Counted from the stretch's first letter, positions 1-5,460 are shown. The stretch is DNA of 5,460 bases from CAWVWF01 sp963933885 (GCA_963933885.1 CAWVWF010000210.1:1-5460), one strand, 5' to 3'. Notes: a model not told the origin generated them from the sequence alone. Numbers and translations: made by a program.

Positions 1-88
1 AAAATAAATTGGTTCAGATGTTCATTAAACGTTTCCAGAAAAGAAGACATTTGGATGCCCAACCTACGACCCATTAATTTCAATTCAC

Positions 89-118
89 AAAAAAGCCCAA
101 CGAATTAACGTTGAGCTT
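89..118 (-). terminator. Rho-independent terminator, minus strand
   Basis: Arms 93-102 and 109-118 pair over 10 bp around a 6-nt loop. The single plus-strand C-A mismatch becomes a G-U wobble in minus-strand RNA, which favours function on the minus strand. There the stem is followed by a run of T residues (complement of 89-94). It lies just past the tRNA-like segment 126-160, in the same direction. It could also act weakly on the plus strand. Confidence 0.65.
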
Positions 119-125
119 AATATTG

Positions 126-160
126 TTGTGACCCTGGAAGGATTTGAACTTATTTATAAG
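126..160 (-). repeat. tRNA 3'-end-like direct repeat, copy A
   Basis: This copy matches 409-443 at 33 of 35 positions; the two differences are G in this copy and A in the other. Read on the minus strand it contains GTTCAAATCC, close to the T-loop consensus of tRNAs, then CTTCCAGGGTCA, which looks like a T-stem and acceptor 3' strand. The bases before the T-loop (ATAAG) do not pair with CCTTC, and no D-arm, anticodon arm or 5' acceptor half is present, so it is not a working tRNA. It may be a remnant left by an element that integrated at a tRNA 3' end, or a dispersed repeat carrying its own terminator. Confidence 0.6.
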
Positions 161-169
161 CCAAAACAA

Positions 170-186
170 TTCAGGACAGTCCTGAA
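170..186. repeat. Perfect palindrome with 8-bp arms
   Basis: TTCAGGAC and GTCCTGAA are exact reverse complements around one central A. The segment 171-189 recurs in altered form at 336-354 (16 of 19 positions the same), where the symmetry is largely lost. It could be a protein-binding site or part of the larger repeat unit that also includes the tRNA-like tails. No function can be assigned from sequence. Confidence 0.5.
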
Positions 187-234
187 ATTAAAAAGGTGTC
201 TGTGATTAACGTTAGCAATTGTTTTATTTCATTT

Positions 235-268
235 TAACGGTTCAAAAAAGGCCTGTTTTGAACCGTTA
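235..268. terminator. Bidirectional terminator-like hairpin
   Basis: A 13-bp perfect stem (235-247 with 256-268) encloses an 8-nt loop. On the plus strand it is followed by a short ATTTTA stretch rather than a long T run. On the minus strand it is followed by TAAAATGAAA. The stem is strong, but the tails are poor, so termination is likely but not certain. No gene immediately upstream on either strand obviously needs it. Confidence 0.4.
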
Positions 269-367
269 TTTTAGCATTTCTACAGATATTTTAATTACTA
301 ACTTCTTTAATTCTAGTAAGGCGATTATAAATAGATCAGAACAGTCCTAAATTTCATTTTCAATCCC

Positions 368-407
368 AAAAGTAAAGCCCAGGGAATAAACACTGAGCTT
401 TACTTTT
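368..407 (-). terminator. Terminator hairpin after the large minus-strand gene
   Basis: Arms 368-382 and 393-407 form a 15-bp stem around a 10-nt loop. The one mismatch on the plus strand (C379/A396) is a G-U wobble on the minus strand, as in the hairpin at 93-118. The stem starts 43 nt after the stop codon of the minus-strand gene ending at 451, with the tRNA-like repeat in between, so it is the probable end of that transcript. The A-rich and T-rich outer arms mean it could work in both directions. Confidence 0.65.
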
Positions 408-408
408 C

Positions 409-443
409 TTGTAACCCTAGAAGGATTTGAACTTATTTATAAG
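409..443 (-). repeat. tRNA 3'-end-like direct repeat, copy B
   Basis: This is the second copy of the 35-nt segment at 126-160 and has the same order on the minus strand: T-loop-like GTTCAAATCC, acceptor-like tail, then a hairpin terminator. It lies 7 nt from the stop codon of the large T9SS cargo gene and 2 nt from the terminator stem, so it would be transcribed as part of that gene's 3' untranslated region. Confidence 0.6.
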
Positions 444-450
444 ACAATCC

Positions 451-2772
451 TTAATTTCTGATAATCATACTTCTATGCTGTACAAACTTAGCGTTCCCCA
501 ATGAAACAACAACGAGTTTAGATCTTTTCAACTTATCTGGTAATGGAATTTCTTGAAGTCCCGCAGACAAGCTTACTTGCTCTTTCCACAATAGTTTTCC
601 GCTCATTGAAACAACTCTTAAATTATAACTCCCATTTTCGGGAACATCAACTTGAAGCAGTCTTCCTGTTGTTATTGCATTGATTTTTAAATCAGTTTGA
701 TTAATTTCTTTTACGTTTGTGACAGTACCACAAGGTAAAGTATACCATAAATCAAACCTTGCCATTGATGCATAGAAGTTTCCACTTGCTTCAGACAATG
801 CTTCGAACTTAACATACTTACATTCCATAGTCACATCTAATACAACCGTTTGAACAGCAGCTTGGTTTACAAATGTTCCGCTCTTTAATTCTGTCCACGC
901 AACTTTATCAGTTGATCCGTAAATTTTATAATCAGCAATTCTTCCATTTGCACTACCATCTTGACGAGGTAAATAATCGAATGCACTCCATGATGCTAAA
1001 GTATCCGACTCGAATATTATAGTATGTGGAAATACTGGATTATTTGGTGACCATTCTGTATGCCAAAATGTAGAGTTATCATTATCTATTGAGTTACTGG
1101 CCAATCTCGTAGCACTATGTTCACTGTCTACAAAATCAATTGATAAATGAGCGTAAGACAATTGTTTCATACTTGATGAAATCGCAAACACATTAGATGT
1201 TTTCGTTAAACCTGAGGCCGTAATTGAAATTGTATAATCACTTCCTAAAGTATATCCATCGGGAATTAACCACGCAAAACGTTCGTCTTCAGCATCGGTT
1301 ATATTCCATAATTCTTCTTCGCTACCGTTTTTTAATAATTTAACTACAGCTCCGTCTTGAATGTTTGTACTCCAGTTAATAACCAACGAATCACACGTTG
1401 GATTTGTTGAAGCAATAGCATCTAGTGTTAATACAGGAGTACCATCATCAATTGCAAAATCCCAGATTCCAGAACCCCAAGTTCCAAACCTAACTGTATT
1501 GATTGACGCTACATATTCAATAGCAGTTGTGTTAAACATTCCAGCTTCTCCTCCAAATAAAGGATACCATTTTTCTTCTGCAACACTGAATACAAATGCT
1601 CCAACATCGGTTCCTGCAAACACATACTGACCGTTAGGTGTTCCAACAAGACCACCAACTTGAAAATCATCTCCAGAAGGGAAATTCCCTGTTATATCAC
1701 TCCATGTAGCTCCACCATCTTTAGATAAGATTGCTCCTACTCCATTTGCTGAAGGACCTGCAAACATAATCCAGTTATCATCTGTAGGAAGCACCCATCC
1801 TCCCCCGATGTTTTGAGAATTATTTGTTTGTGTAAAAGGCGTACTTACTGCGTTTCCATAACTATCTCCTCTATCTGATGTAGCGTAAACTTTAGCATCC
1901 TGAAGAAACCATAATTTATCAGGATTACTATTTGCTTGAGTAATTGCAGCAATTTGATTTGAGCCACCTTTTGTAATAGTAGTTCCAGAAATTGAAGTCC
2001 CACTAACTGTTACTCTATTTAAACTTCTTCCTAAAAGCCACATTCTTTTATCAGATTCGTCCCTATCTATATAAGTCTGAACCCAACCAACTGCAGCTGT
2101 TTTTGTGAATGTAACTGAATTACCTCCTCCTATTTCACCATTTACTGCACCCAATGTCTTTTTAGTCGCTCCATTATAAAATTGTTTTGGAACCCAAACT
2201 TCTTTTCCCTCTCTATTCCATTTCCAAATCCAATCACCATCAACTGAATTTAACGGTGGTCCATCACCTCCAATAATTTGATAGAAATCTAAATCATCAC
2301 CCGAAGAGCCAGGAATCAAATCCCCTGATCCCTGGTCTTGCGTGCTGTAAGCAATATGATTCGGATCTTGAAAACCCGTAAACATATTGTAACGATAAAT
2401 CAGTGCTGACGGAAGATTTAAGGTCGTTATATTGATAAAATGTGCATTGGCGTACCCCGTATTATCATAAGAGGCAGTTGAAGGGTGATCATGCCATACT
2501 TTATATGACATGTATAATCCACCATCAGTACAACCTACTGTAAATAGGTCTCCTGAGGCATTGTAAAAAAAGTGTGAAGCTTGAAAATCAGGATGATAAT
2601 TAAATCGAATCCTATCATGATAATCAGCAGTATTTAATGAAGTCCCATTTTGGTAGCTACCCCATCCAGATGTAGTTGAAACATCAGTATCTAAACCATC
2701 TGTTGAAAATACCGGTTGAGCATATCCACCCCAAATGTGATTTTCATTTTCTGGACTTACTGCTAAAAACAT
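451..2772 (-). CDS. C-terminal fragment: propeller, F5/8C and T9SS sorting domain
   Basis: This 773-residue piece is numbered from ATG 2772, but the same frame is open back to 2901, so this ATG is probably an internal Met and not a true start. Visible parts: Asp-box-like turns TSDRGDSY (298-305) and SKDGGATW (350-357); a closing strand RFGTWGSGIW (428-437), typical of the last blade in sialidase/VPS10-like repeats; a beta-sandwich at 446-532 with DGAVVKLLKNG and the FAWLIP/YTISI pattern of the Kre9/KNH (PF10342) family; an F5/8 type C or CBM32-like domain at 537-678; and a sorting domain at 692-773 with the SYNLRV...SGKLLW pattern. A protein starting at this ATG would have no signal peptide and so could not reach the T9SS. 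Family assignment is by motif only and the ligand is unknown. Confidence 0.7.
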   Translation of the reverse strand: MFLAVSPENENHIWGGYAQPVFSTDGLDTDVSTTSGWGSYQNGTSLNTADYHDRIRFNYHPDFQASHFFYNASGDLFTVGCTDGGLYMSYKVWHDHPSTASYDNTGYANAHFINITTLNLPSALIYRYNMFTGFQDPNHIAYSTQDQGSGDLIPGSSGDDLDFYQIIGGDGPPLNSVDGDWIWKWNREGKEVWVPKQFYNGATKKTLGAVNGEIGGGNSVTFTKTAAVGWVQTYIDRDESDKRMWLLGRSLNRVTVSGTSISGTTITKGGSNQIAAITQANSNPDKLWFLQDAKVYATSDRGDSYGNAVSTPFTQTNNSQNIGGGWVLPTDDNWIMFAGPSANGVGAILSKDGGATWSDITGNFPSGDDFQVGGLVGTPNGQYVFAGTDVGAFVFSVAEEKWYPLFGGEAGMFNTTAIEYVASINTVRFGTWGSGIWDFAIDDGTPVLTLDAIASTNPTCDSLVINWSTNIQDGAVVKLLKNGSEEELWNITDAEDERFAWLIPDGYTLGSDYTISITASGLTKTSNVFAISSSMKQLSYAHLSIDFVDSEHSATRLASNSIDNDNSTFWHTEWSPNNPVFPHTIIFESDTLASWSAFDYLPRQDGSANGRIADYKIYGSTDKVAWTELKSGTFVNQAAVQTVVLDVTMECKYVKFEALSEASGNFYASMARFDLWYTLPCGTVTNVKEINQTDLKINAITTGRLLQVDVPENGSYNLRVVSMSGKLLWKEQVSLSAGLQEIPLPDKLKRSKLVVVSLGNAKFVQHRSMIIRN

Positions 2773-2901
2773 TCCTGAACTTAGAGCTCCAGTTCTTGTT
2801 CCGTAATAATTTCCATTTGGTGTTTTTGTAATCCATGAAGTCCCCCCGTTCGTACTTACAAAGTATGTTTGGTTCTGTGTAACGTATAATTTACGACTAT
2901 C

Positions 2902-2904
2902 TCA
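2902..2904 (-). other. In-frame TGA stop inside the T9SS cargo gene
   Basis: The codons around it read TCA ATA GGA TGA GAT AGT CGT on the minus strand, giving SIG-stop-DSRKLYV, then a BNR motif STNGGTSW fifteen codons on. No frameshift is needed to join the halves. One base change restores sense (for example TGG, CGA, AGA, GGA or TCA). The base after TGA is G, which is not the most leaky context, and no selenocysteine insertion hairpin stands out just downstream. Confidence 0.9.
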
Positions 2905-3810
2905 TCCTATTGAGAAAGTACTTGAAGTATGTGTTGATCCATAACTTCCTTTTAATGTAAATGAAGTTTTAGCTCCATTTAATTCATAAAAACTTCCTGA
3001 TCTTGCCAAGTAAACTTCTTCAGCGTCAGGTTGAACATCATACCTTGGAGAGTACAATACAGCAGTTGTATAAGAACCTGATCCAAAATCATGAAGAACT
3101 GTGAAATTTCCTCCACCATCTGTTGACACGTACACTTTAATACCATCTGTAGAATAAACTCTTCCATCTTGACGGTTGATTATCGTACTCATAGCTAACG
3201 TAGGTCCATTCGAAGATGTATTCCAGCTTTGCCCTTCATCATCCGAATAGCTCACTGGACCGTTTTCAATTCCTACAACCAATCTAACAGATCCATTATA
3301 TCTGAAAACCATTAAATTTTTATATCTGTTCGGCCAATTTGGAGTTAGATTTACAAAATCATCTCCAGCAGTTCCTGTTTTAGGATTGTAGATTGTTCCT
3401 TTATAGATAAATGATTTTGAATTAAATTCTCCTGAGTAATGGTTATGTGTTACACCATAGATCGTATCAGTACCATCTAACATTTCTGCAAACTTAAAAG
3501 CTCCAGGCATGTTTTTAGGACCTCTATTCTTCCATCCTCCTTTTAAGGTTCCGAAAGTTTCGATATCCCCTGGTGCTCGATAAGTATTTCCCTGAAGAAC
3601 ATGCTTGTATTTTTTAAGCATCTTCTGATGATGATTAGCAGCATCAATTGACCAGTCTTCTAATTTGAGTTTTGTCTTCTCTTTATCAAAAACCTTTTCT
3701 TCCATTCTCTCAGGAATAGCAACGGTTTCAGAAATTTGGTTGTCTTGAAATATGAAATAAGCAATAGCAGAGAATATAGCTATCGCACTAGGCAGGGCGA
3801 TCTTATTCAT
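2902..3810 (-). CDS. N-terminal fragment: signal peptide plus first propeller blades
   Basis: This 302-residue piece ends at the premature TGA. It starts at ATG 3810, the natural start because the hydrophobic stretch of residues 5-21, preceded by Lys3, makes a signal peptide or N-terminal anchor. Residues 31-70 are charged and probably helical. The propeller part follows, with Asp-box motifs SDDEGQSW (189-196) and STDGGGNF (229-236). These loops are structural turns in beta-propellers of sialidase, VPS10 and GH74-type proteins; I see no catalytic residues. If made alone, this fragment would enter the periplasm but lacks a T9SS sorting domain and most of the propeller, so it would probably be degraded. 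It shares the 196-bp spacer with the plus-strand regulator gene, transcribed in the opposite direction. No Shine-Dalgarno motif is visible. Confidence 0.7.
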   Translation of the reverse strand: MNKIALPSAIAIFSAIAYFIFQDNQISETVAIPERMEEKVFDKEKTKLKLEDWSIDAANHHQKMLKKYKHVLQGNTYRAPGDIETFGTLKGGWKNRGPKNMPGAFKFAEMLDGTDTIYGVTHNHYSGEFNSKSFIYKGTIYNPKTGTAGDDFVNLTPNWPNRYKNLMVFRYNGSVRLVVGIENGPVSYSDDEGQSWNTSSNGPTLAMSTIINRQDGRVYSTDGIKVYVSTDGGGNFTVLHDFGSGSYTTAVLYSPRYDVQPDAEEVYLARSGSFYELNGAKTSFTLKGSYGSTHTSSTFSIG

Positions 3811-3949
3811 TATGTTAAGTAGTTAAGGTTATTCTAAATTTAGTAAAAAAAATGCAACTTAAAAAACCACAAATACAACTTGAAATAAATACGATAAATA
3901 ATTTCGTCATGAATTTGTCATACAAACAACACGCTTTGGATATCTCTCC

Positions 3950-3969
3950 GTGATACTTCTGTGATACTT
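3950..3969 (+). promoter_or_regulatory. Direct repeat GTGATACTT x2, possible operator
   Basis: GTGATACTT occurs at 3950-3958 and again at 3961-3969, with CT between, so the period is 11 bp, about one helical turn. The second copy ends 6 bp before the -7 box, the position where a repressor or activator would contact RNA polymerase. The TGTGA at 3960-3964 resembles half of a Crp site, but there is no inverted partner. Binding by the neighbouring regulator is only a guess. Confidence 0.35.
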
Positions 3970-3975
3970 AAAAGG

Positions 3976-3983
3976 TAGTTTTG
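3976..3983 (+). promoter_or_regulatory. Bacteroidota -7 promoter box (TAGTTTTG) for the regulator operon
   Basis: TAGTTTTG matches the Bacteroidota TAnnTTTG -7 consensus exactly and lies 23 bp before the ATG at 4007, giving a short leader. No TTG or TTTG -33 element lies at the usual 17-23 bp spacing; the nearest TTTG (3935-3938) is too far away. A weak -33 region suggests dependence on an activator, perhaps through the adjacent direct repeat. Confidence 0.5.
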
Positions 3984-4006
3984 ATTTAAACAAAAACGAA
4001 ATAGAT

Positions 4007-4630
4007 ATGAATACTTCCCACGCAATTTTAACAAGTACAAATAAAGTAGAAATTCTTAAAATCGCAAAAAGTTTTAAGAAAGATCAGAACGTTTATCACC
4101 AAGGTGACAAAGCCGTTAAGTATTATAAAGTTAAAAGTGGAATTATCGCCATTGGGAACTATACTGAAGAAGGTAAAATGGTTTTTAAATGTATCATCCA
4201 AGATGGAGAATACTTCGGAGATGAGGTTGTTAGTGGACTAGAAGAAAGAATGAATTTCGCATTAGCATTTTCAAAAGAAGTAGAAATAGAAGAATATCGT
4301 TACACAGATTTTTGGGAGAATTCGGACCACCAAAAAGAAGTTTTACAAAGCAATTTGAAAAGAAATTTAAGCATCCAAAAAACAATGGAAGTGAATTCAT
4401 CACTTACGGTTGAACAAAGGGTGATTAGATTTTTTAAAGAATTGGCTGATAAAAAAGCTATTAAACTCTTAACAGGAGATCTTATGATTAGGATGCATGT
4501 TAAGCATAAGGAACTAGCTTTTATTTGTAATTCATCTCGTCAATGTGTGTCTTCCATTGTTAGTCATTTACAAAAAGATGGTTTAATTAAAATGGATAGA
4601 TCAAGCATAATTTTGACGCCAGAACTGTAA
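4007..4630 (+). CDS. Crp/Fnr-family transcriptional regulator
   Basis: This 207-residue cytoplasmic protein has the usual length and two-part build of the family. Residues about 18-100 form a cyclic-nucleotide-binding beta-barrel (HQGDKAVKYYKVKSGIIAI, then DGEYFGDE). A long dimerisation helix follows (about 108-130), and a C-terminal winged helix-turn-helix occupies about 135-207, with KELAFICNSSRQCVSSIVSH as the helix-turn-helix and DGLIKM leading into the wing. Glu68 and Arg81 sit where the Glu and Arg contact the ligand in Crp relatives, but the Ser/Thr after the Arg is replaced by Met, so cAMP binding is uncertain. The N-terminal cysteines of an Fnr iron-sulfur centre are absent. It is followed 19 bp later by the DM13 gene, so it probably controls or is co-expressed with that exported protein, and perhaps the divergent cargo gene. 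The ATG follows an A-rich leader 23 bp after a -7 box. Confidence 0.85.
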   Translation: MNTSHAILTSTNKVEILKIAKSFKKDQNVYHQGDKAVKYYKVKSGIIAIGNYTEEGKMVFKCIIQDGEYFGDEVVSGLEERMNFALAFSKEVEIEEYRYTDFWENSDHQKEVLQSNLKRNLSIQKTMEVNSSLTVEQRVIRFFKELADKKAIKLLTGDLMIRMHVKHKELAFICNSSRQCVSSIVSHLQKDGLIKMDRSSIILTPEL

Positions 4631-4649
4631 CCAAACTAATACTTTATTT

Positions 4650-5288
4650 ATGAAACAATTATTGATCGGAGCACTCTTAATCGGAGCACTTCAAACGAAC
4701 GCACAAACTTGTACTAGAACAGGTAGCTTTACAGGAACAGACGTTAGCGTTGTAGGAACTGCTAAGTTTATTCAAACAGGGAGCACAAAAACTATTGAAC
4801 TTGGAACAGACTTTTTATCAGATTCTGGACCCGACTTGGATGTTTATTTAAGTCCTGATCCAAATCCTGTAGTTAATGGGATTAGATTAGAACCACTAAC
4901 TTCTTTAAGTGGAACGCAAACTTATGATGTACCTGTTGGAATTGAGATTAGCGACTATGAATATATTGTGGTGCACTGTACACAATATAATCATCTATAT
5001 GGTTATGCGCTTTTAAGTGCAGCAACTGGAAATTGTTCATTGGCTTTAAGTAATGATGATGTTAAGAGTTTAAAGAATTTTAAATTAGTTCAATCTGATA
5101 ATGGAATCACTTTTAATAGTGATAACGTCTTATCAAGTCCATCTGTTAAAATTTATGATTTGAATGGAAGATTAGTTCTTGAATCTAATACGATTTCAGA
5201 AACATTGTTAATAAAAGATTCGGGGATATACTTTGTTAATGTATCCTCTATTGAAGGGAGTTTTAAACAAAAGGTATACGTCAAATAG
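4650..5288 (+). CDS. DM13 domain protein with T9SS type A sorting domain
   Basis: This 212-residue exported protein has a signal peptide at 1-19 (hydrophobic LLIGALLIGAL, cleavage likely after NAQ). A DM13 domain follows (about 24-122), shown by VVGTAKF, the hallmark GPDLDVYLS (60-68), the GTQTYDVP strand, and VVHCTQY with Cys110, then GYALL. DM13 is a predicted extracellular electron-transfer domain whose conserved Cys is thought to be redox-active; this is known for the family and not shown here. Residues about 138-212 fit a T9SS type A sorting domain (VKIYDLNGRLVL, GIYFVNV, ending KQKVYVK), so the mature protein should be secreted or attached to the cell surface. It is the second gene of an operon with the Crp/Fnr regulator and is followed by a strong terminator. 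Other cysteines are Cys21 and Cys129. The partner and substrate are unknown. Confidence 0.85.
   Translation: MKQLLIGALLIGALQTNAQTCTRTGSFTGTDVSVVGTAKFIQTGSTKTIELGTDFLSDSGPDLDVYLSPDPNPVVNGIRLEPLTSLSGTQTYDVPVGIEISDYEYIVVHCTQYNHLYGYALLSAATGNCSLALSNDDVKSLKNFKLVQSDNGITFNSDNVLSSPSVKIYDLNGRLVLESNTISETLLIKDSGIYFVNVSSIEGSFKQKVYVK
4662..4691 (+). repeat. 15-bp tandem duplication in the signal peptide
   Basis: TTGATCGGAGCACTC is followed directly by TTAATCGGAGCACTT, 13 of 15 positions identical, both encoding LIGAL. The copy lengthens the hydrophobic core of the signal peptide and keeps the frame. Both differences are at silent third positions, so the duplication is not brand new. Confidence 0.7.
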
Positions 5289-5310
5289 TACCTTTTGTGA
5301 TTTTGTTTGT

Positions 5311-5341
5311 AGGGCTATTCTGAAAAGGATAGCCTTTTTTT
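5311..5341 (+). terminator. Rho-independent terminator of the regulator-DM13 operon
   Basis: Arms 5313-5320 (GGCTATTC) and 5327-5334 (GGATAGCC) pair over 8 bp with one G-T wobble around the loop TGAAAA, extended by a G-T and an A-T pair outside. Seven T residues (5335-5341) overlap and follow. The stem begins about 22 nt after the DM13 stop codon, so it marks the end of that operon. Confidence 0.85.
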
Positions 5342-5349
5342 GTTTCCAA

Positions 5350-5460
5350 CAATTATTACAGAGAAGAGATAATAATTGCTCAACATACTGCTGTAGGGAT
5401 GCCTCTTGTGGGTATCCGAAACACAGTACTTCACACTTATACTACTAGGTGTCGGGTAAC
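5350..5460. ncRNA. Possible structured RNA, running off the window
   Basis: Three hairpins lie in a row with no gene. The first is 5350-5358 with 5370-5378 (9 bp perfect). The second is a long two-part hairpin with outer arms 5386-5394 and 5421-5428 (8 bp, one bulge) and inner arms 5397-5403 and 5411-5417 (7 bp, one wobble). The third is 5433-5439 with 5446-5452 (7 bp, one wobble). A long interrupted hairpin followed by a small stem-loop could fit a 6S-like RNA in a flavobacterium, but I cannot confirm any family and the 3' part is missing. No clear promoter is seen and the strand is undecided. Chance folding of AT-rich DNA is possible. Confidence 0.25.

Larger units (their letters stand above)
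1..450. other. Intergenic region with hairpins and a tRNA-like direct repeat
   Basis: No convincing complete gene is visible here. The stretch holds two terminator-like hairpins (91-118 and 368-407), a third long hairpin (235-268), an 8-bp-arm palindrome (170-186) with a decayed second copy near 336-354, and two copies of a 35-nt sequence resembling the 3' end of a minus-strand tRNA (126-160 and 409-443). The first 77 bases are open in one plus-strand frame ending at TAA 75-77 and also in a minus-strand frame starting at 74. Neither is long enough to call. The rest (190-234 and 270-335) shows nothing I recognise. Confidence 0.7.
451..3810 (-). pseudogene. T9SS-secreted BNR/F5-8C multidomain protein, interrupted by in-frame TGA
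   Basis: This is one continuous minus-strand frame of 1120 codons, broken only by TGA at codon 303 (2902-2904). The 43 codons between that TGA and the next ATG (2772) are open and read like the rest of the protein, including a BNR box just after the stop. Order in the full-length product: signal peptide (1-22), beta-propeller with BNR/Asp-box motifs near 189, 228, 318, 643 and 696, Kre9/KNH-like domain (about 792-878), F5/8 type C domain (about 883-1024), and T9SS type A sorting domain (about 1038-1119). The intact protein would be exported by Sec, then released or anchored by T9SS, and would probably bind or process surface polysaccharide or protein. Without readthrough no product has both the signal peptide and the sorting domain. 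I call it a likely recent pseudogene. A sequencing error or programmed readthrough remain possible. Confidence 0.8.
3811..4006. promoter_or_regulatory. Divergent intergenic promoter region
   Basis: This 196-bp AT-rich spacer separates the minus-strand T9SS cargo gene from the plus-strand regulator. On the regulator side it holds a TAnnTTTG box and a short direct repeat. On the cargo side the nearest candidate is TGTATTTG (minus strand, 3877-3870), one base off TAnnTTTG, with no matching upstream TTG element. An A8 run at 3844-3851 lies in the cargo leader. Neither start codon has a Shine-Dalgarno sequence, which is normal in Bacteroidota. Confidence 0.6.

Noticed and set aside
1..77. Possible partial gene at the left edge (plus-strand frame ending TAA 75-77, or minus-strand frame from ATG 74)
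   Set aside because: Only about 24 codons are visible on either strand and both frames are open. The plus-strand tail is basic (IKRFQKRRH) and is followed by a hairpin, which fits a gene end, but nothing identifies it.
126..160. A functional tRNA gene
   Set aside because: Only the T-loop and 3' tail are present. The T-stem does not pair, and there is no anticodon arm or 5' half.
1361..1630. Plus-strand open frame of 89 codons
   Set aside because: It lies wholly opposite the large minus-strand gene, whose protein shows clear domain motifs here. It has no recognisable features of its own.
2902..2904. TGA read as selenocysteine or as tryptophan under an altered code
   Set aside because: Tryptophan is TGG throughout the window, and the other genes use TAA or TAG as stops. 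No selenocysteine insertion hairpin stands out after the TGA, and BNR propellers are not known selenoproteins.
2979..3167. Minus-strand open frame of 62 codons
   Set aside because: It is a second frame inside the propeller coding region, where the main frame encodes real BNR motifs.
451..3810. Calling the large gene an active sialidase
   Set aside because: Asp-box motifs are structural and occur in many non-enzymes. I see no N-terminal FRIP motif or clear arginine triad, so only a propeller is supported.
3901..3923. Near-repeat ATTTCGTCAT / ATTTGTCAT in the divergent spacer
   Set aside because: It is short, imperfect and in AT-rich DNA, and it is not placed against a recognisable promoter box.
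5233..5448. Plus-strand open frame of 71 codons
   Set aside because: It starts inside the DM13 gene in another frame and runs through the strong terminator and the hairpins. Its composition is not protein-like.

Overview
The window looks like chromosomal DNA from a member of the Bacteroidota, probably class Flavobacteriia. The evidence is AT-rich sequence, start codons without Shine-Dalgarno motifs but with A/T-rich leaders, one good TAnnTTTG promoter box, and two reading frames that end in type IX secretion (T9SS) type A C-terminal sorting domains. This placement is inferred from these features only.

Layout. Positions 1-450 hold no convincing gene. They contain three hairpins and a 35-nt direct repeat (33/35 identical) that resembles the 3' end of a tRNA on the minus strand. 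Positions 451-3810 (minus) carry one large surface or secreted protein gene of 1120 codons, interrupted at codon 303 by a single in-frame TGA. Both halves are otherwise open and in the same frame. Its parts are a signal peptide, a BNR/Asp-box beta-propeller, a Kre9/KNH-like beta-sandwich, an F5/8 type C (discoidin) domain and a T9SS sorting domain. Positions 3811-4006 are a divergent promoter region with a 9-bp direct repeat at 11-bp period just upstream of a TAnnTTTG box. On the plus strand, 4007-4630 encodes a Crp/Fnr-family regulator. It is followed 19 bp later by 4650-5288, a small exported DM13-domain protein that also ends in a T9SS sorting domain. A strong terminator (5311-5341) closes this unit. 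The last 110 bases hold three successive hairpins and no gene, and may be the start of a structured RNA.

How the parts relate. The regulator and DM13 gene are almost certainly one operon. The divergent propeller protein is another T9SS cargo and may share control with them from the common intergenic region, but only the arrangement supports that. The items most worth a second look are the TGA in the large gene, the regulator/DM13-cargo pair, the duplicated tRNA-like tail with its terminators, and the possible RNA at the right edge.
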